Positions 36,983 to 45,036 of a stretch of DNA of 64,000 nucleotides are shown one piece after another (the first letter of the stretch is position 1; each line of letters opens with the position of its first letter). The notes below the pieces were generated by a model that worked only from the letters and a program-made list of their open reading frames with translations, made no database searches and was not told where the DNA came from. The DNA comes from JBEVJK01 sp963791325 (GTDB taxonomy: Bacteria; Pseudomonadota; Alphaproteobacteria; Rhizobiales; Rhizobiaceae), in NCBI GenBank assembly GCA_963791325.1, contig CAWBRU010000023.1, positions 342,190 through 406,189 on the forward strand, read 5' to 3'. A program made the position numbers and the translations under genes.

Positions 36983-37819
36983 TCAGTTGCCCCACAGACT
37001 GACGAAGAAGCGGGCCGAGACGGCCAGGCAGAACAGGCCGAAGGCGATTTCGAGATGCCGCTTCTTCAGCGCATGGGCGATGTTCACGCCATAGGGGGTG
37101 ATGATCAGCGCGATCGGGATCACCAGGAGCACCGCGATCCAGTTGACGAAGCCGGTGGAGATGGGCGGCAGGAAGCGATCCCCCCATCCGGCCCACATAT
37201 AGCCCAGCGTGCCCGGGATCGCGATCATCACGCCGACGCCGGAGGAGGTCGCCACGGCCTGGTGCATCGGCCGCCCGTAGAGCGTCATGAAGGTGTTGTT
37301 CATGACGCCGCCGCCGATCCCCATCAGCGTCGAAAAGAAGCCGATGACGACGCCGATGACGGCGCGCCACGGATTGCCGGGAATCTTGGTGCCGATCCGC
37401 CAGCTCTCGCGGTTGAACAAGAGCTTCAGCCCGACCAGCACGGTGATCACCGAGAAGATGATGCGCAGGCCCTCGCTGGTGATGTAGGCGGCCGCGATCG
37501 CCGCCAGGATCACCCCGATCGGCACCGGAATGAGGAAGTCGCGCAGCAGCTCCATATCGACGGCGCCGCGGGCGCGGTGGGCATTGAAGGAGCGGATCGA
37601 GGTCGGAATGATGATGGCGAGCGACGAGCCGACCGAAACGTGCATGCGCACCACCTCGTCGACGCCGAGCAGACCGAAGGCCTGATAGAAGACCGGCACG
37701 AGGACGGCCCCGCCGCCGATGCCGAACACGCCTGCCAACAGCCCGGAGACGATGCCCGAGACAGCGATGGCCGCCGCAAACACCCCGATCTCGCCCGCAC
37801 TCATCGTCAGTCCATGCAT
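36983..37819 (-). CDS. TauE/SafE family membrane transporter
   Basis: A 278-residue inner-membrane protein with about eight spans and the glycine-rich repeat typical of the sulfite/sulfonate exporter family (LLAGVFGIGGGAVLVPVFY and FFSTLMGIGGGVMNNTF). Substrate unknown; family members export sulfite, sulfoacetate or other organosulfur anions. It converges on acvB with an 8-base gap. Confidence 0.9.
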   Translation of the reverse strand: MHGLTMSAGEIGVFAAAIAVSGIVSGLLAGVFGIGGGAVLVPVFYQAFGLLGVDEVVRMHVSVGSSLAIIIPTSIRSFNAHRARGAVDMELLRDFLIPVPIGVILAAIAAAYITSEGLRIIFSVITVLVGLKLLFNRESWRIGTKIPGNPWRAVIGVVIGFFSTLMGIGGGVMNNTFMTLYGRPMHQAVATSSGVGVMIAIPGTLGYMWAGWGDRFLPPISTGFVNWIAVLLVIPIALIITPYGVNIAHALKKRHLEIAFGLFCLAVSARFFVSLWGN

Positions 37820-37894
37820 TTGCTTTTCACTCTTCCGCGGGACGGTGGGGGGTAAGGAGCGGGACCATGGCGTGTGAAGCGGAAGGCGCGCCTG

Positions 37895-38905
37895 TCAGGC
37901 CGCGGCCATGCCTGCCGCCTCCAGCTCGATTGCGGCGAAGGCGGCGCGCAGCACCTGAGGGCCCGCGCCGGCCCGTGCTGCCTCGGTCGACAGGATCTGG
38001 CGGAAGCGGCGGGCACCGGGCTGGCCGTGGAACAGTCCGACCATGTGGCGGCTGACATGCGCCAGCCGGCCGCCGGCGGCGATATGGCGGGCGCCGTAGG
38101 CGCACATCGCCTCGAGCAGCGCGCTCCAGTCGATGTCGGCCGCGGCGGCGGGGTCGGCCAGCCGGTCGACGCCGGCAAGCAGGCCGGGATTGCCATAGGC
38201 GGCACGGCCGAACATCAAGCCGTCGACAGAGCGCAGGTGTCCGGCCGCCTCGGCAAGCGAGCCGATCCCGCCATTGAGGCCGACGAAGTGCTGTGCCAGT
38301 CGGCGCTTCAGCCGGTAGACCCGGGGATAGTCGAGCGGCGGGATCTCGCGATTCTGCTTGGGGCTCAAGCCTTCGAGCCAGGCCTTGCGCGCATGCACCC
38401 AGAGAGCGTCGGCGCCCGCCGCATGGACCCGGTCCGCCAGTTCGTCGAGGGCCGCTTCCGGGTCCTGGCTGTCGACCCCGATCCGGCACTTGACGGTGAC
38501 GGGGATCGCGACGGCGGCTTTCATTGCAGCCACGCAGTCGGCCACCAGCGCCGGCGTTTTCATCAGGCAGGCGCCGAACGTGCCCGACTGCACCCGGTCG
38601 GACGGGCAGCCGACATTGAGGTTGATCTCGTCATAGCCGAATGCCGCACCGATCTCCGCAGCGCGCGCCAGGCGGTCGGGATCAGCACCGCCGAGCTGCA
38701 GCGCCACCGGATGCTCCTCCGGATCGAAGCCGAGCAGCCGGTCGCGGTCGCCGCGCAGAACCGCCTCGGCCACGACCATTTCGGTGTAGAGCAGCGCCTG
38801 CCGCGTGAGCTGGCGGTGGAAAAACCGGCAATGGCGGTCTGTCCAGTCCATCATCGGCGCGACCGCGATGGCATGCTGGTATCCGAGGGTCGGGTTTTGC
38901 TGCAT
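37895..38905 (-). CDS. dusA: tRNA-dihydrouridine synthase A
   Basis: A 336-residue FMN enzyme reducing uridines in the D-loop of tRNA. Motifs: MMDWTDRHCRFFHRQL, LNVGCPSDRVQSG (with the proton-donor cysteine), TVKCRIGVD and GGIGSLAEA. Length is usual for DusA. A chromosomal gene; it marks the left limit of the secretion locus. Confidence 0.94.
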   Translation of the reverse strand: MQQNPTLGYQHAIAVAPMMDWTDRHCRFFHRQLTRQALLYTEMVVAEAVLRGDRDRLLGFDPEEHPVALQLGGADPDRLARAAEIGAAFGYDEINLNVGCPSDRVQSGTFGACLMKTPALVADCVAAMKAAVAIPVTVKCRIGVDSQDPEAALDELADRVHAAGADALWVHARKAWLEGLSPKQNREIPPLDYPRVYRLKRRLAQHFVGLNGGIGSLAEAAGHLRSVDGLMFGRAAYGNPGLLAGVDRLADPAAAADIDWSALLEAMCAYGARHIAAGGRLAHVSRHMVGLFHGQPGARRFRQILSTEAARAGAGPQVLRAAFAAIELEAAGMAAA

Positions 38906-39082
38906 TTGTCCGGGTCCTGCCGGGTGGGCCCGGCCGTGATCCGGCTCTCTCTAACACCGCCTTGGCTGCAAAACCAAGGCCTTGGCAGGCCGGAGCGGCC
39001 GCCACGTCATGGCCCGAGGCAGCGCGAAACCCTGAGACGAAACCGAGCTTTCCGGCAAGCGCCACGCGCAGGGCCAAGAAAG

Positions 39083-39107
39083 GATCCATGGCCTGAGGCC
39101 ATGGATC
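39083..39107 (-). terminator. Perfect hairpin, probable transcription terminator
   Basis: GATCCATGGCC, then TGA, then GGCCATGGATC: an 11-base perfect stem. On the minus strand it is followed by CTTTCTTGG, moderately T-rich. It lies just beyond the stop of the needle-like gene and is well placed to end the DUF1521/needle-like transcript. Confidence 0.55.
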
Positions 39108-39143
39108 GGCGGCGCTGGACGGACGCCTCGGCAGCGGCCGGGC

Positions 39144-39359
39144 TTATTGCGGCCGCTGCTTCAGCGCATAGAGGACAGCACCCTTCTGAGTGCTGATCGC
39201 CAGGGTCTGCTGCGCCTGCTGGATGGCGTTGTCGAATGCCTGGGTGAGCTGATCGTTGCCCGCGGTATCGCCGGTCCCGCTCGTGCTGCCGCCGCCGGCG
39301 CCGGCCGAGCCGGTCGCTGCGCCGCCCGCGGCTGTTCCGTTCACTGGAATGCTTGCCAT
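39144..39359 (-). CDS. Needle-like small protein, paralogue of the one at 42987
   Basis: A 71-residue protein from ATG 39359. A Gly/Ala/Ser/Thr-rich N-terminus is followed by a helical C-terminus, LTQAFDNAIQQAQQTLAIST, ending KGAVLYALKQRPQ. The last 35 residues are nearly the same as those of the 57-residue protein in the main secretion operon (AFDYAIKEAQMTLSITTKKGADLYALKQRPQ in part). Size, helical C-terminus and context suggest a T3S pilin/needle or translocon-type subunit; I do not recognise it as a named Nop. It lies downstream of the DUF1521 gene on the same strand. Confidence 0.65.
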   Translation of the reverse strand: MASIPVNGTAAGGAATGSAGAGGGSTSGTGDTAGNDQLTQAFDNAIQQAQQTLAISTQKGAVLYALKQRPQ

Positions 39360-39464
39360 GTCTTTTTCTCCTTTACGCGACGCGTTTCCGGACGACCCTC
39401 CGAAGCCCGAGGCGGGCGGTGCAAGCGAGGCTCGCCCCACTGTCCGCGGGCGCCCCCCAAGGCG

Positions 39465-40577
39465 TCAGGCCGCTGCGGCCTCCATCTGGTTGACGAGCTG
39501 CTGCGTCACAGCCTGGCCGCCGATCCGCCAGCTCCCGCCCGCTTCGTCGGCGGTGAAGGCGCCGTCGGAGGTGGCCCGGTCGAGCCGGTAGCCGTCCTGC
39601 GACTGCGTGACCTGGAGGTTGTTGGCGCCATCCAGGCTGTCGGCGAGACCGGTCACCTGAACCGCGTTGCGGCCGTTGGTGATGGTCAGCGACGAGGACA
39701 TCGTCGCGCCGCCGCCGGCGGACACGGTGCCGACGCTGATCTTCGTGCCGTCTGCAAGGCGGTACGTCGCGTCCTTGGTGAAGCTGAACTCGGAGCTGCC
39801 GTCATTGCCGATATCGACATGCGGATCGCCCCAGACCCGGGTGCTGGTGCCGCATTGATTGTCCTTGACCGTCCACTGCCCGTCCTGCTCGTTGAGCGAG
39901 ATATCGTAGCGGCTGCCGAGGTGGATCGTGGCCTGGCCATTGCCGACCTTGGACACCGACCAGTCCGAATTGTCGCCGCATCCGGAAGCGCCGGATTGAC
40001 CTTGACCGGTTCCACCCGCGCAGCTGCCGCCGCCATTGCTCGAACTGCCGCCCGACGTGCCGCCGCAGCCGCCCTTGCTGCCGCCGCCCTGCGAAGAGCC
40101 GCACGCATTGGAGTTCGAGCCCGACGTGCCGTTTGACTTGCAGTCGTTCGAATTCGAGCTCGTCTTTTGCTGAGAGCCGCATGAGCTGGACTTTGAGTTG
40201 GACGTACCCCGCGACTTGCAATCGTTCGACGTGGAGTGTGTCGTCTTGTCCTGGCCGCCGCACGCAGTGGAGTTCGAGCGCGACGTACCCTTTGACTTGC
40301 AATCGTTGGAATTCGAGCTCGCCCGGTGCTGCGAGGCGCAATGGTTCGAGCCGGAGCCCGGCTTGCTGTGAAGCGTGCTGCACTGCGTCGACTTGCCCGT
40401 CCCGGCCGACCGATGTGTCGATCCGCAGGAACCGGAGGACGACCCCCGCGCCCTGTCCATCGAGGCACGGAAGCCACCGCAGGACGATTTTTGCCCGCCG
40501 CGTCCCCCGGAGGCATGGTGCGTCTGAGATCCGGTCGACGTGGTGCAGCTTCCGGCATGTCCGATCGTGAAAGTCAT
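39465..40577 (-). CDS. DUF1521 (MIIA, NopE-like) autocleaving protein with Cys-rich repeats
   Basis: A 370-residue protein from ATG 40577 behind GAGGAGTACCCC. Residues 1-195 are Ser/Gly/Cys-rich and contain three tandem units with NDCKS-GTS-SNS-CG (at about 91, 118 and 144). Residues about 200-370 are a DUF1521 domain, with the self-cleavage site GD-PHVD at 250-255 (WGDPHVDIG). In Bradyrhizobium NopE1, DUF1521 domains cut themselves between D and P on calcium binding and the protein is secreted by the T3S system and delivered to nodules. No classical signal peptide, consistent with T3S export. The high cysteine content of the repeats is odd for an effector. Confidence 0.85.
   Translation of the reverse strand: MTFTIGHAGSCTTSTGSQTHHASGGRGGQKSSCGGFRASMDRARGSSSGSCGSTHRSAGTGKSTQCSTLHSKPGSGSNHCASQHRASSNSNDCKSKGTSRSNSTACGGQDKTTHSTSNDCKSRGTSNSKSSSCGSQQKTSSNSNDCKSNGTSGSNSNACGSSQGGGSKGGCGGTSGGSSSNGGGSCAGGTGQGQSGASGCGDNSDWSVSKVGNGQATIHLGSRYDISLNEQDGQWTVKDNQCGTSTRVWGDPHVDIGNDGSSEFSFTKDATYRLADGTKISVGTVSAGGGATMSSSLTITNGRNAVQVTGLADSLDGANNLQVTQSQDGYRLDRATSDGAFTADEAGGSWRIGGQAVTQQLVNQMEAAAA
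40098..40316. repeat. Tandem repeat in the DUF1521 gene
   Basis: Three units of about 78 bases encoding the cysteine-containing repeats of the DUF1521 protein; the string GACTTGCAATCGTT recurs with small changes. Likely to vary in copy number between strains. Confidence 0.75.
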
Positions 40578-40821
40578 GGGGTACTCCTCGGCCCTGTGCG
40601 GCCAGCCGCCATCTGCCGCGCTCATTTCCACGGAGCCGACTATCCGCCGAAGCGGGGCTCAAGGACATCTGTGGCAACTGCCGAAGCGACCGCGAAGAGT
40701 ACCGAGCCGATGCGTAGTCTGTCCGCACCCGGCTGCGTGGTGAGCGACAATGGCCGGCGGCGGAGAACCGGCTATCCTGGCGATGTCCCGGCCTCTCGTC
40801 CGGGGCAGCAAGGTTGCAGCC

Positions 40822-41328
40822 ATGGCCAAGATCGTCGATGCACAGATCCGCTTCGACCAGATTAGAGCGCAGCGAGCAGATCCGGGTCGGCCAGCGCCGG
40901 GGGGACCGTTTTTGCGCGCCCTGGCGGCCGGCACCGTTGCCGCAGCTTCGGAGCAAAGCGCCGCGCCGCGGCCGAGCTGCGAGCCGCTATCCGGCTCTGT
41001 TCCGGGCGGCACTCCGGCCGGCATGGCTCGGGGCGCGCCTCGCTATGCCACCACCCGGGTCTATGCCCTCGGCGACCTCATCTCCCGCTTTCGCAACCCT
41101 GACTTCGCCATGGCGATGGTCAAGCTCCGCGACAGCGGCACCGAGCTGCCGAGCCTGGCCGTCATGGCGGGATCGGCCGAGACCGACAGTGCCGAACCCG
41201 TCCAGGTCGGACGTACGATCTTCATCGGGGAGGCCGCGTTCGGTGCCTGGGAGGACGGCGCCGCGTCGGCGGACTTCGAGGCCGCGCTATGCGCCTTGAC
41301 GGCCAGAGGCCTGGCGCGCGGGCATTAG
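40822..41328 (+). CDS. Hypothetical protein at the head of the secretion locus
   Basis: A 168-residue protein (start ATG 40822; an ATG at 40750 would add 24 residues of poor quality). An N-terminal helix (AKIVDAQIRFDQIRAQR), a Ala/Pro-rich linker and a C-terminal half with YALGDLISRFRNPDFAMAMVKL are visible. No domain recognised. It is divergent from the DUF1521 gene and co-directional with the apparatus genes. A chaperone, regulator or effector role is open. Confidence 0.55.
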   Translation: MAKIVDAQIRFDQIRAQRADPGRPAPGGPFLRALAAGTVAAASEQSAAPRPSCEPLSGSVPGGTPAGMARGAPRYATTRVYALGDLISRFRNPDFAMAMVKLRDSGTELPSLAVMAGSAETDSAEPVQVGRTIFIGEAAFGAWEDGAASADFEAALCALTARGLARGH

Positions 41329-41429
41329 GGCCGGCCGTCCCGAGAAGGAACAGAAAACGTGCCATAGCGGCGCCGAGCCGGACGCAATCGCCAGGGTCGG
41401 CGCCGGACGATCGGTGCGAACGGTGCACG

Positions 41430-41490
41430 CTCGCGCTTTGCGTTTATATCACTAATATACAATCTAAAGTTGGCACGAAGCTTGCGTGGA
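41430..41490 (+). promoter_or_regulatory. AT-rich patch before the regulator gene
   Basis: A strongly AT-rich stretch (TTTATATCACTAATATACAA) in otherwise GC-rich DNA, right before the response-regulator gene. It is probably the main promoter of the T3S operon. I find no convincing -35/-10 spacing and no tts box. Confidence 0.35.
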
Positions 41491-41509
41491 GAGTTGTGCC
41501 GTCGGGATC

Positions 41510-42286
41510 ATGGCGGCGGTTTCTAGGATGCAGCGTCGCGTGTCGAGTTCCGAAGACAGCAATCCCCTCGCCGATGTGATCGTCGTCGATCCGCATCCGG
41601 TGGTGCGTGAAGGTTTGCGGCTCAGCCTGGAGCGCGACCCGGCCCTGCGGATCATCGCCGAAGCCGAAGATGCGCTCGCCGCCTTTTTTGCCGGCCGACA
41701 GCATGCCCATTCGGTGCTGCTGATCAACGCGATCCTGCCCGGTTCCAACACGCTGGATGTGGTGCGCGACTATGCCAAGGCGTTTTCCGGAGTGAAGATC
41801 CTCACCTGCTCCGTCGCCGAGGACGCTGCGCTGGTGGCCGATTTCCTCGGCTGTGGATGCAGCGGCCTGCTCGGCCGGGATGCCAAGTCGAAGGAGTATA
41901 TCGCCGCAACCCACGCCGTGCTCGCCGGCGGGATCTATCTCTCCGCCAACCTGGCGCATCGCCTGCTGGCCGACCGATCGGCGAGCGCCAGCAGAGCCGG
42001 CGCTTATGGGTTGACCGGACGCGAGATCGACGTGCTGCGGCTCCTGACCAACGGTCTGTCCAACAAGGAGGTGGCGAACAGGCTGGGGCTTTCGGTGCGC
42101 ACCGTCGAAGCCCACCGGTTGCGGATCCGCCAGAAGACCTCTGCCGGAGTGCTGTCGGAACTGGTGCGGATCGCCCGCGCCATCGGTCTGAGCCCGATGG
42201 GCGGGGCATCCTATCCCGGCGCCGGCAACCCGCCGCAGGGCTCGGAGCGCCGCGGCGGCAGCGATTTCGGCGAGGCGGGATCATGA
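41510..42286 (+). CDS. LuxR/NarL-type regulator with degenerate receiver
   Basis: A 258-residue regulator: receiver domain (residues about 22-140) and LuxR helix-turn-helix (about 168-212: LTGREIDVLRLLTNGLSNKE, RTVEAHRLRI). In the receiver the phosphoacceptor position is asparagine N73 (LLINAILPG instead of LLDxxMPG), and LLGRD replaces the usual LLKD, while the acidic pocket keeps D27. It is therefore probably not controlled by phosphorylation. The rhcC1 gene starts inside its stop codon (ATGA), so it is the local T3S regulator. Start could also be GTG 41486 or ATG 41528. Confidence 0.85.
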   Translation: MAAVSRMQRRVSSSEDSNPLADVIVVDPHPVVREGLRLSLERDPALRIIAEAEDALAAFFAGRQHAHSVLLINAILPGSNTLDVVRDYAKAFSGVKILTCSVAEDAALVADFLGCGCSGLLGRDAKSKEYIAATHAVLAGGIYLSANLAHRLLADRSASASRAGAYGLTGREIDVLRLLTNGLSNKEVANRLGLSVRTVEAHRLRIRQKTSAGVLSELVRIARAIGLSPMGGASYPGAGNPPQGSERRGGSDFGEAGS

Positions 42287-42942
42287 CGCGCGAAGCATCC
42301 GCGCTGACAGCCGCCGCACTGATCGGGATGGCGGCCGGCGCGCTCCTCCTCGGCGGAGCATGGGCTCAAGCTGCGGCGACGACCTCCTTTGTCTTTGTCG
42401 GGAGCGACGAGACGGCGCCGGCCATGGCCGGCGGGGGAAGCGAGGAGCACCCCGAAAGCCGGGCGCCTGCGGTCCGGCCCGTCCATCCCGGCACGGTACG
42501 CGTGGTCGAGATCGGGCTCAGGGATCTGCTTCAGCAGGCCGGCCTGCGCAACGGGGTGGCGATCAACGTCTCGCGGAAGCTGCGCGCCACCGTGCGCAAC
42601 ACGACCTTGCCGGCAGATCTCGACGGCCTGCTCAACGCGCTGGCCGGGCAATTCGACTTCTCCTGGACGCACCAGGGCGACGCCATCGAAATCGCCTCTG
42701 CCGAAGATGCGGTGGTGCATGTCATCGACCTGGGCAATCTGCCGTTCGAGACACTCAAGTCCGGTCTCGCGGCGGCTGGTATCAATCCCGACGATCTCGC
42801 CCTCAACTACGTCGCGCCCTCCAATTCGGTCACGCTGAAGGGACCGGCGTCGCTGGTCGCTCAAGTCGAGCTCATCGCGGAAGCGCAGGTCAAGCGCCAT
42901 GGATCCGTTCGGGTTTTCCGCGGCGGGAAGGAGGGCCCATGA
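42283..42942 (+). CDS. rhcC1: RhcC1-like N-terminal secretin piece
   Basis: A 219-residue exported protein with a signal peptide (AALIGMAAGALLLGGAWAQA). The body is the secretin N0/N1-type domain: LRDLLQQAGLRNGVAINVSR, then VVHVIDLGNLPFETLKSGLAAAG and the NSVTLKGP strand. It stops before any secretin barrel. Rhizobial T3S systems split the outer-membrane secretin into RhcC1 and RhcC2, which fits; the RhcC2 part is not in this window. Confidence 0.82.
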   Translation: MTREASALTAAALIGMAAGALLLGGAWAQAAATTSFVFVGSDETAPAMAGGGSEEHPESRAPAVRPVHPGTVRVVEIGLRDLLQQAGLRNGVAINVSRKLRATVRNTTLPADLDGLLNALAGQFDFSWTHQGDAIEIASAEDAVVHVIDLGNLPFETLKSGLAAAGINPDDLALNYVAPSNSVTLKGPASLVAQVELIAEAQVKRHGSVRVFRGGKEGP

Positions 42943-42986
42943 CCGGCTCTCCGCGCGAAACGCCAATGTGAAGGAAAGGACATGAC

Positions 42987-43160
42987 ATGAACCCGACGGG
43001 GGCCGTGGGACAGGCGGCCGGCTCCGTAAGCGGAGGCAGCGAAGGCAACAGCCAGCTGAAAGAGGCCTTCGACTACGCAATCAAAGAAGCGCAGATGACG
43101 CTGTCGATCACCACCAAGAAGGGCGCGGATCTCTACGCCTTGAAGCAACGTCCGCAATGA
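42987..43160 (+). CDS. Small needle-like protein in the T3S operon
   Basis: A 57-residue protein from ATG 42987 (AAGGAAAGGACATGAC upstream is a good ribosome site; the ATG at 42982 meets a stop after two codons). A Gly/Ser-rich N-terminus is followed by an amphipathic helix LKEAFDYAIKEAQMTLSITT and the end YALKQRPQ shared with the protein at 39144-39359. Size and place between the secretin piece and sctD suit a pilin/needle subunit, exported without a signal peptide. Confidence 0.65.
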   Translation: MNPTGAVGQAAGSVSGGSEGNSQLKEAFDYAIKEAQMTLSITTKKGADLYALKQRPQ

Positions 43161-43220
43161 TGATGGGAGCCGCCGCGCCAAGCGGCGGCTCCGCCCGCAA
43201 CCCGCACCGGAAGCGCAGCA

Positions 43221-44168
43221 ATGGCTCGGACTGCACAGGCAATCAAATCCGCCGCCGACACGGTCAGGCAATTCGGCCAGCTCCGTGTCGCGGTCACGGG
43301 CGGAGCCCATAGCGGCATCGTCCACAGCGGCGGCCGCCGCATCTCGGTCGGCAGCGACGGCGACAACGACGTGGTCTTGTTCGCCGATCACCTTCAGGCC
43401 CATCACCTCAGCATCGAGGGTGCCGAGAATTTTCTGTCCACCCCCCGCATTCGCTCCTTGGACGGTGCGATCGAGGTCGACGGAACGGCGCTTTTTCCCG
43501 GCGAGGCTGCCCCGCTCCGGGAAGGCACGGTGGTCGCTGCCGATCGAGCCACCCTGGTGGTCAGCCGGATTGGCTATCCGCGGGATCTCCGTCAGCTGGC
43601 GCTCAGGGCGGCACTCGTTGGCGTGGCGATTGCGGCAATGCTGGTCGGCCTCTCGCTGGTCAAGAACCTCGCCATCGCCGCCACCTCGTTCGGGGCCGGC
43701 GTCGTCGCGACGGTCGGCGCCTCGGCGCGGAGCGCCCCCGCGCTTCCCACGTCAGCGGCATTGCGGACCGGGGAGGCCAACGTCGGCGCATTGGATGCGG
43801 CACGGCAGCGGCTGGGCGAGCTCGGACTCGGCCCCTTCGTGCAGCTCTCGGCCGCCGCGGACGGCTCGCTCCAGGCTGCCGGCGAGGCCCCGGCGCAGAG
43901 CAAGGCAGCATGGACCAGCTTTCTTTCCTGGTACGACAGCACCGGCGAGCGGCCGGTCCTAATCAGGAATGCGACGGTCAGCGACGGTCCGCCCACCTAT
44001 CCGAAGCTCGCCTCCGTCTGGTTGAACGCCCCGGCCACCGTCTATTTCGCCGATGGCGCAAGTGCCCGGCAAGGCGAGCTCGGTCCGGACGGCTGGCGCG
44101 TTGTCGGCATCGCCGAGGCCGGCGTCTTGATCGAGCGCAACGGCGTACAAGTGACACTTTCCTTCTGA
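43221..44168 (+). CDS. sctD: SctD inner-membrane ring protein
   Basis: A 315-residue protein with an N-terminal FHA-like cytoplasmic domain (residues 20-118, GGRRISVGSDGDNDVVL), one membrane span (about 128-148, ALVGVAIAAMLVGLSLV) and a periplasmic ring-forming part ending GWRVVGIAEAGVLIERNGVQ. This is the SctD/YscD/HrpQ layout, somewhat short. It forms the outer ring of the inner-membrane base together with SctJ. Confidence 0.82.
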   Translation: MARTAQAIKSAADTVRQFGQLRVAVTGGAHSGIVHSGGRRISVGSDGDNDVVLFADHLQAHHLSIEGAENFLSTPRIRSLDGAIEVDGTALFPGEAAPLREGTVVAADRATLVVSRIGYPRDLRQLALRAALVGVAIAAMLVGLSLVKNLAIAATSFGAGVVATVGASARSAPALPTSAALRTGEANVGALDAARQRLGELGLGPFVQLSAAADGSLQAAGEAPAQSKAAWTSFLSWYDSTGERPVLIRNATVSDGPPTYPKLASVWLNAPATVYFADGASARQGELGPDGWRVVGIAEAGVLIERNGVQVTLSF

Positions 44169-44188
44169 ACTTTCGAGGCTTGCCGACC

Positions 44189-44590
44189 ATGTCACGCATC
44201 GACACTGCTTTTCAGCCCGCCGCCTCCGAACGCGCGCACGGCGCCGGCGCCGGTCAAGCGGCGGCCGGCATCGGCCGCGCGCTCAAGCCGGAGCCGGTGC
44301 GCCGGCTGGCGCCCAAGGGCCGCGCCCTCAGCCGCCGGCCCGCCGGCCAAGTGTGGGCGGCCGGCCTGTCAACCGACATCGGCGACGAGCATGTCTGCGA
44401 GTTGAACCGGCGCAGCAGCGAAGACGTCATCACCGGTTTGAGCCGCGTGCTGGTGCACATGGAGAATGGCTCACCGGGTGGGTTGGATGCCGTCGATGCG
44501 CTGTTCGTCACCGTGCTCCGGGAGAGCCTGCGCCGCTATCTGCTGGTGGCCCGGCCGCCGGCCGGCGTTCAGCTGCCGGGTTCGCGGTGA
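44189..44590 (+). CDS. Hypothetical T3S-locus protein
   Basis: A 133-residue protein from ATG 44189. The N-terminal 60 residues are Ala/Gly/Arg-rich and probably disordered; the C-terminal 70 (CELNRRSSEDVITGLSRVL, ALFVTVLRESLRRYLLV) are helical. Its stop overlaps the start of the next gene (TGATG). No homologue recognised; a small chaperone or sorting-platform protein is possible. Confidence 0.6.
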   Translation: MSRIDTAFQPAASERAHGAGAGQAAAGIGRALKPEPVRRLAPKGRALSRRPAGQVWAAGLSTDIGDEHVCELNRRSSEDVITGLSRVLVHMENGSPGGLDAVDALFVTVLRESLRRYLLVARPPAGVQLPGSR

Positions 44591-45036
44591 TGAGCATCGT
44601 GTTCGGACGCGGCGCGCCGCAGCCCGCGCCGGCAACGTCGCTTCGCGGCCGCGGCAGTGGGGCAGCTTCGGGCGGACCCGGCTCAGCCGCTGCACTCGGC
44701 AGCGAAGACCGCCGGTTGATCCTGGCCTTGGCGGCGCAACAGATCCGCTACGGACATCCGGACGAGGCGATCGCCTTCCTGATGGCATTGCGCAAAAGCG
44801 GTCCCGGCGATCCGCAGACGGTGAAGCTGCTGGCCGCCGCCCTGATCAAGGCCGCTCACTGGGCCGAGGCCGAAGTGATCCTCGGCGAACTCTCGGCTCT
44901 GGTCCCTCGGTCGACCAGAATTTCTGCCCTCTACCGAAGCTTGATCGCGTTCCACCTCAGCCGCCTTTCCGAGGCCTCTGCCTGGTTCGCCAAGTTTACC
45001 GCCCGTGCGAGAGACGACGATGAAGCGCTTTCTTAA
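44590..45036 (+). CDS. TPR-type T3S chaperone-like protein
   Basis: A 148-residue protein. After a low-complexity N-terminus it has about three tetratricopeptide helices pairs (LALAAQQIRYGHPDEAIAFL, LLAAALIKAAHWAEAEVIL, YRSLIAFHLSRLSEASAWF). T3S operons typically encode TPR chaperones (SctG class) that hold needle or translocon subunits. It overlaps the start of sctV by 17 bases, indicating coupled translation. Confidence 0.68.
   Translation: MSIVFGRGAPQPAPATSLRGRGSGAASGGPGSAAALGSEDRRLILALAAQQIRYGHPDEAIAFLMALRKSGPGDPQTVKLLAAALIKAAHWAEAEVILGELSALVPRSTRISALYRSLIAFHLSRLSEASAWFAKFTARARDDDEALS

Noticed and set aside
40578..40821. tts box upstream of the T3S genes
   Set aside because: I looked for the known rhizobial tts-box pattern between the divergent genes and found no convincing match.
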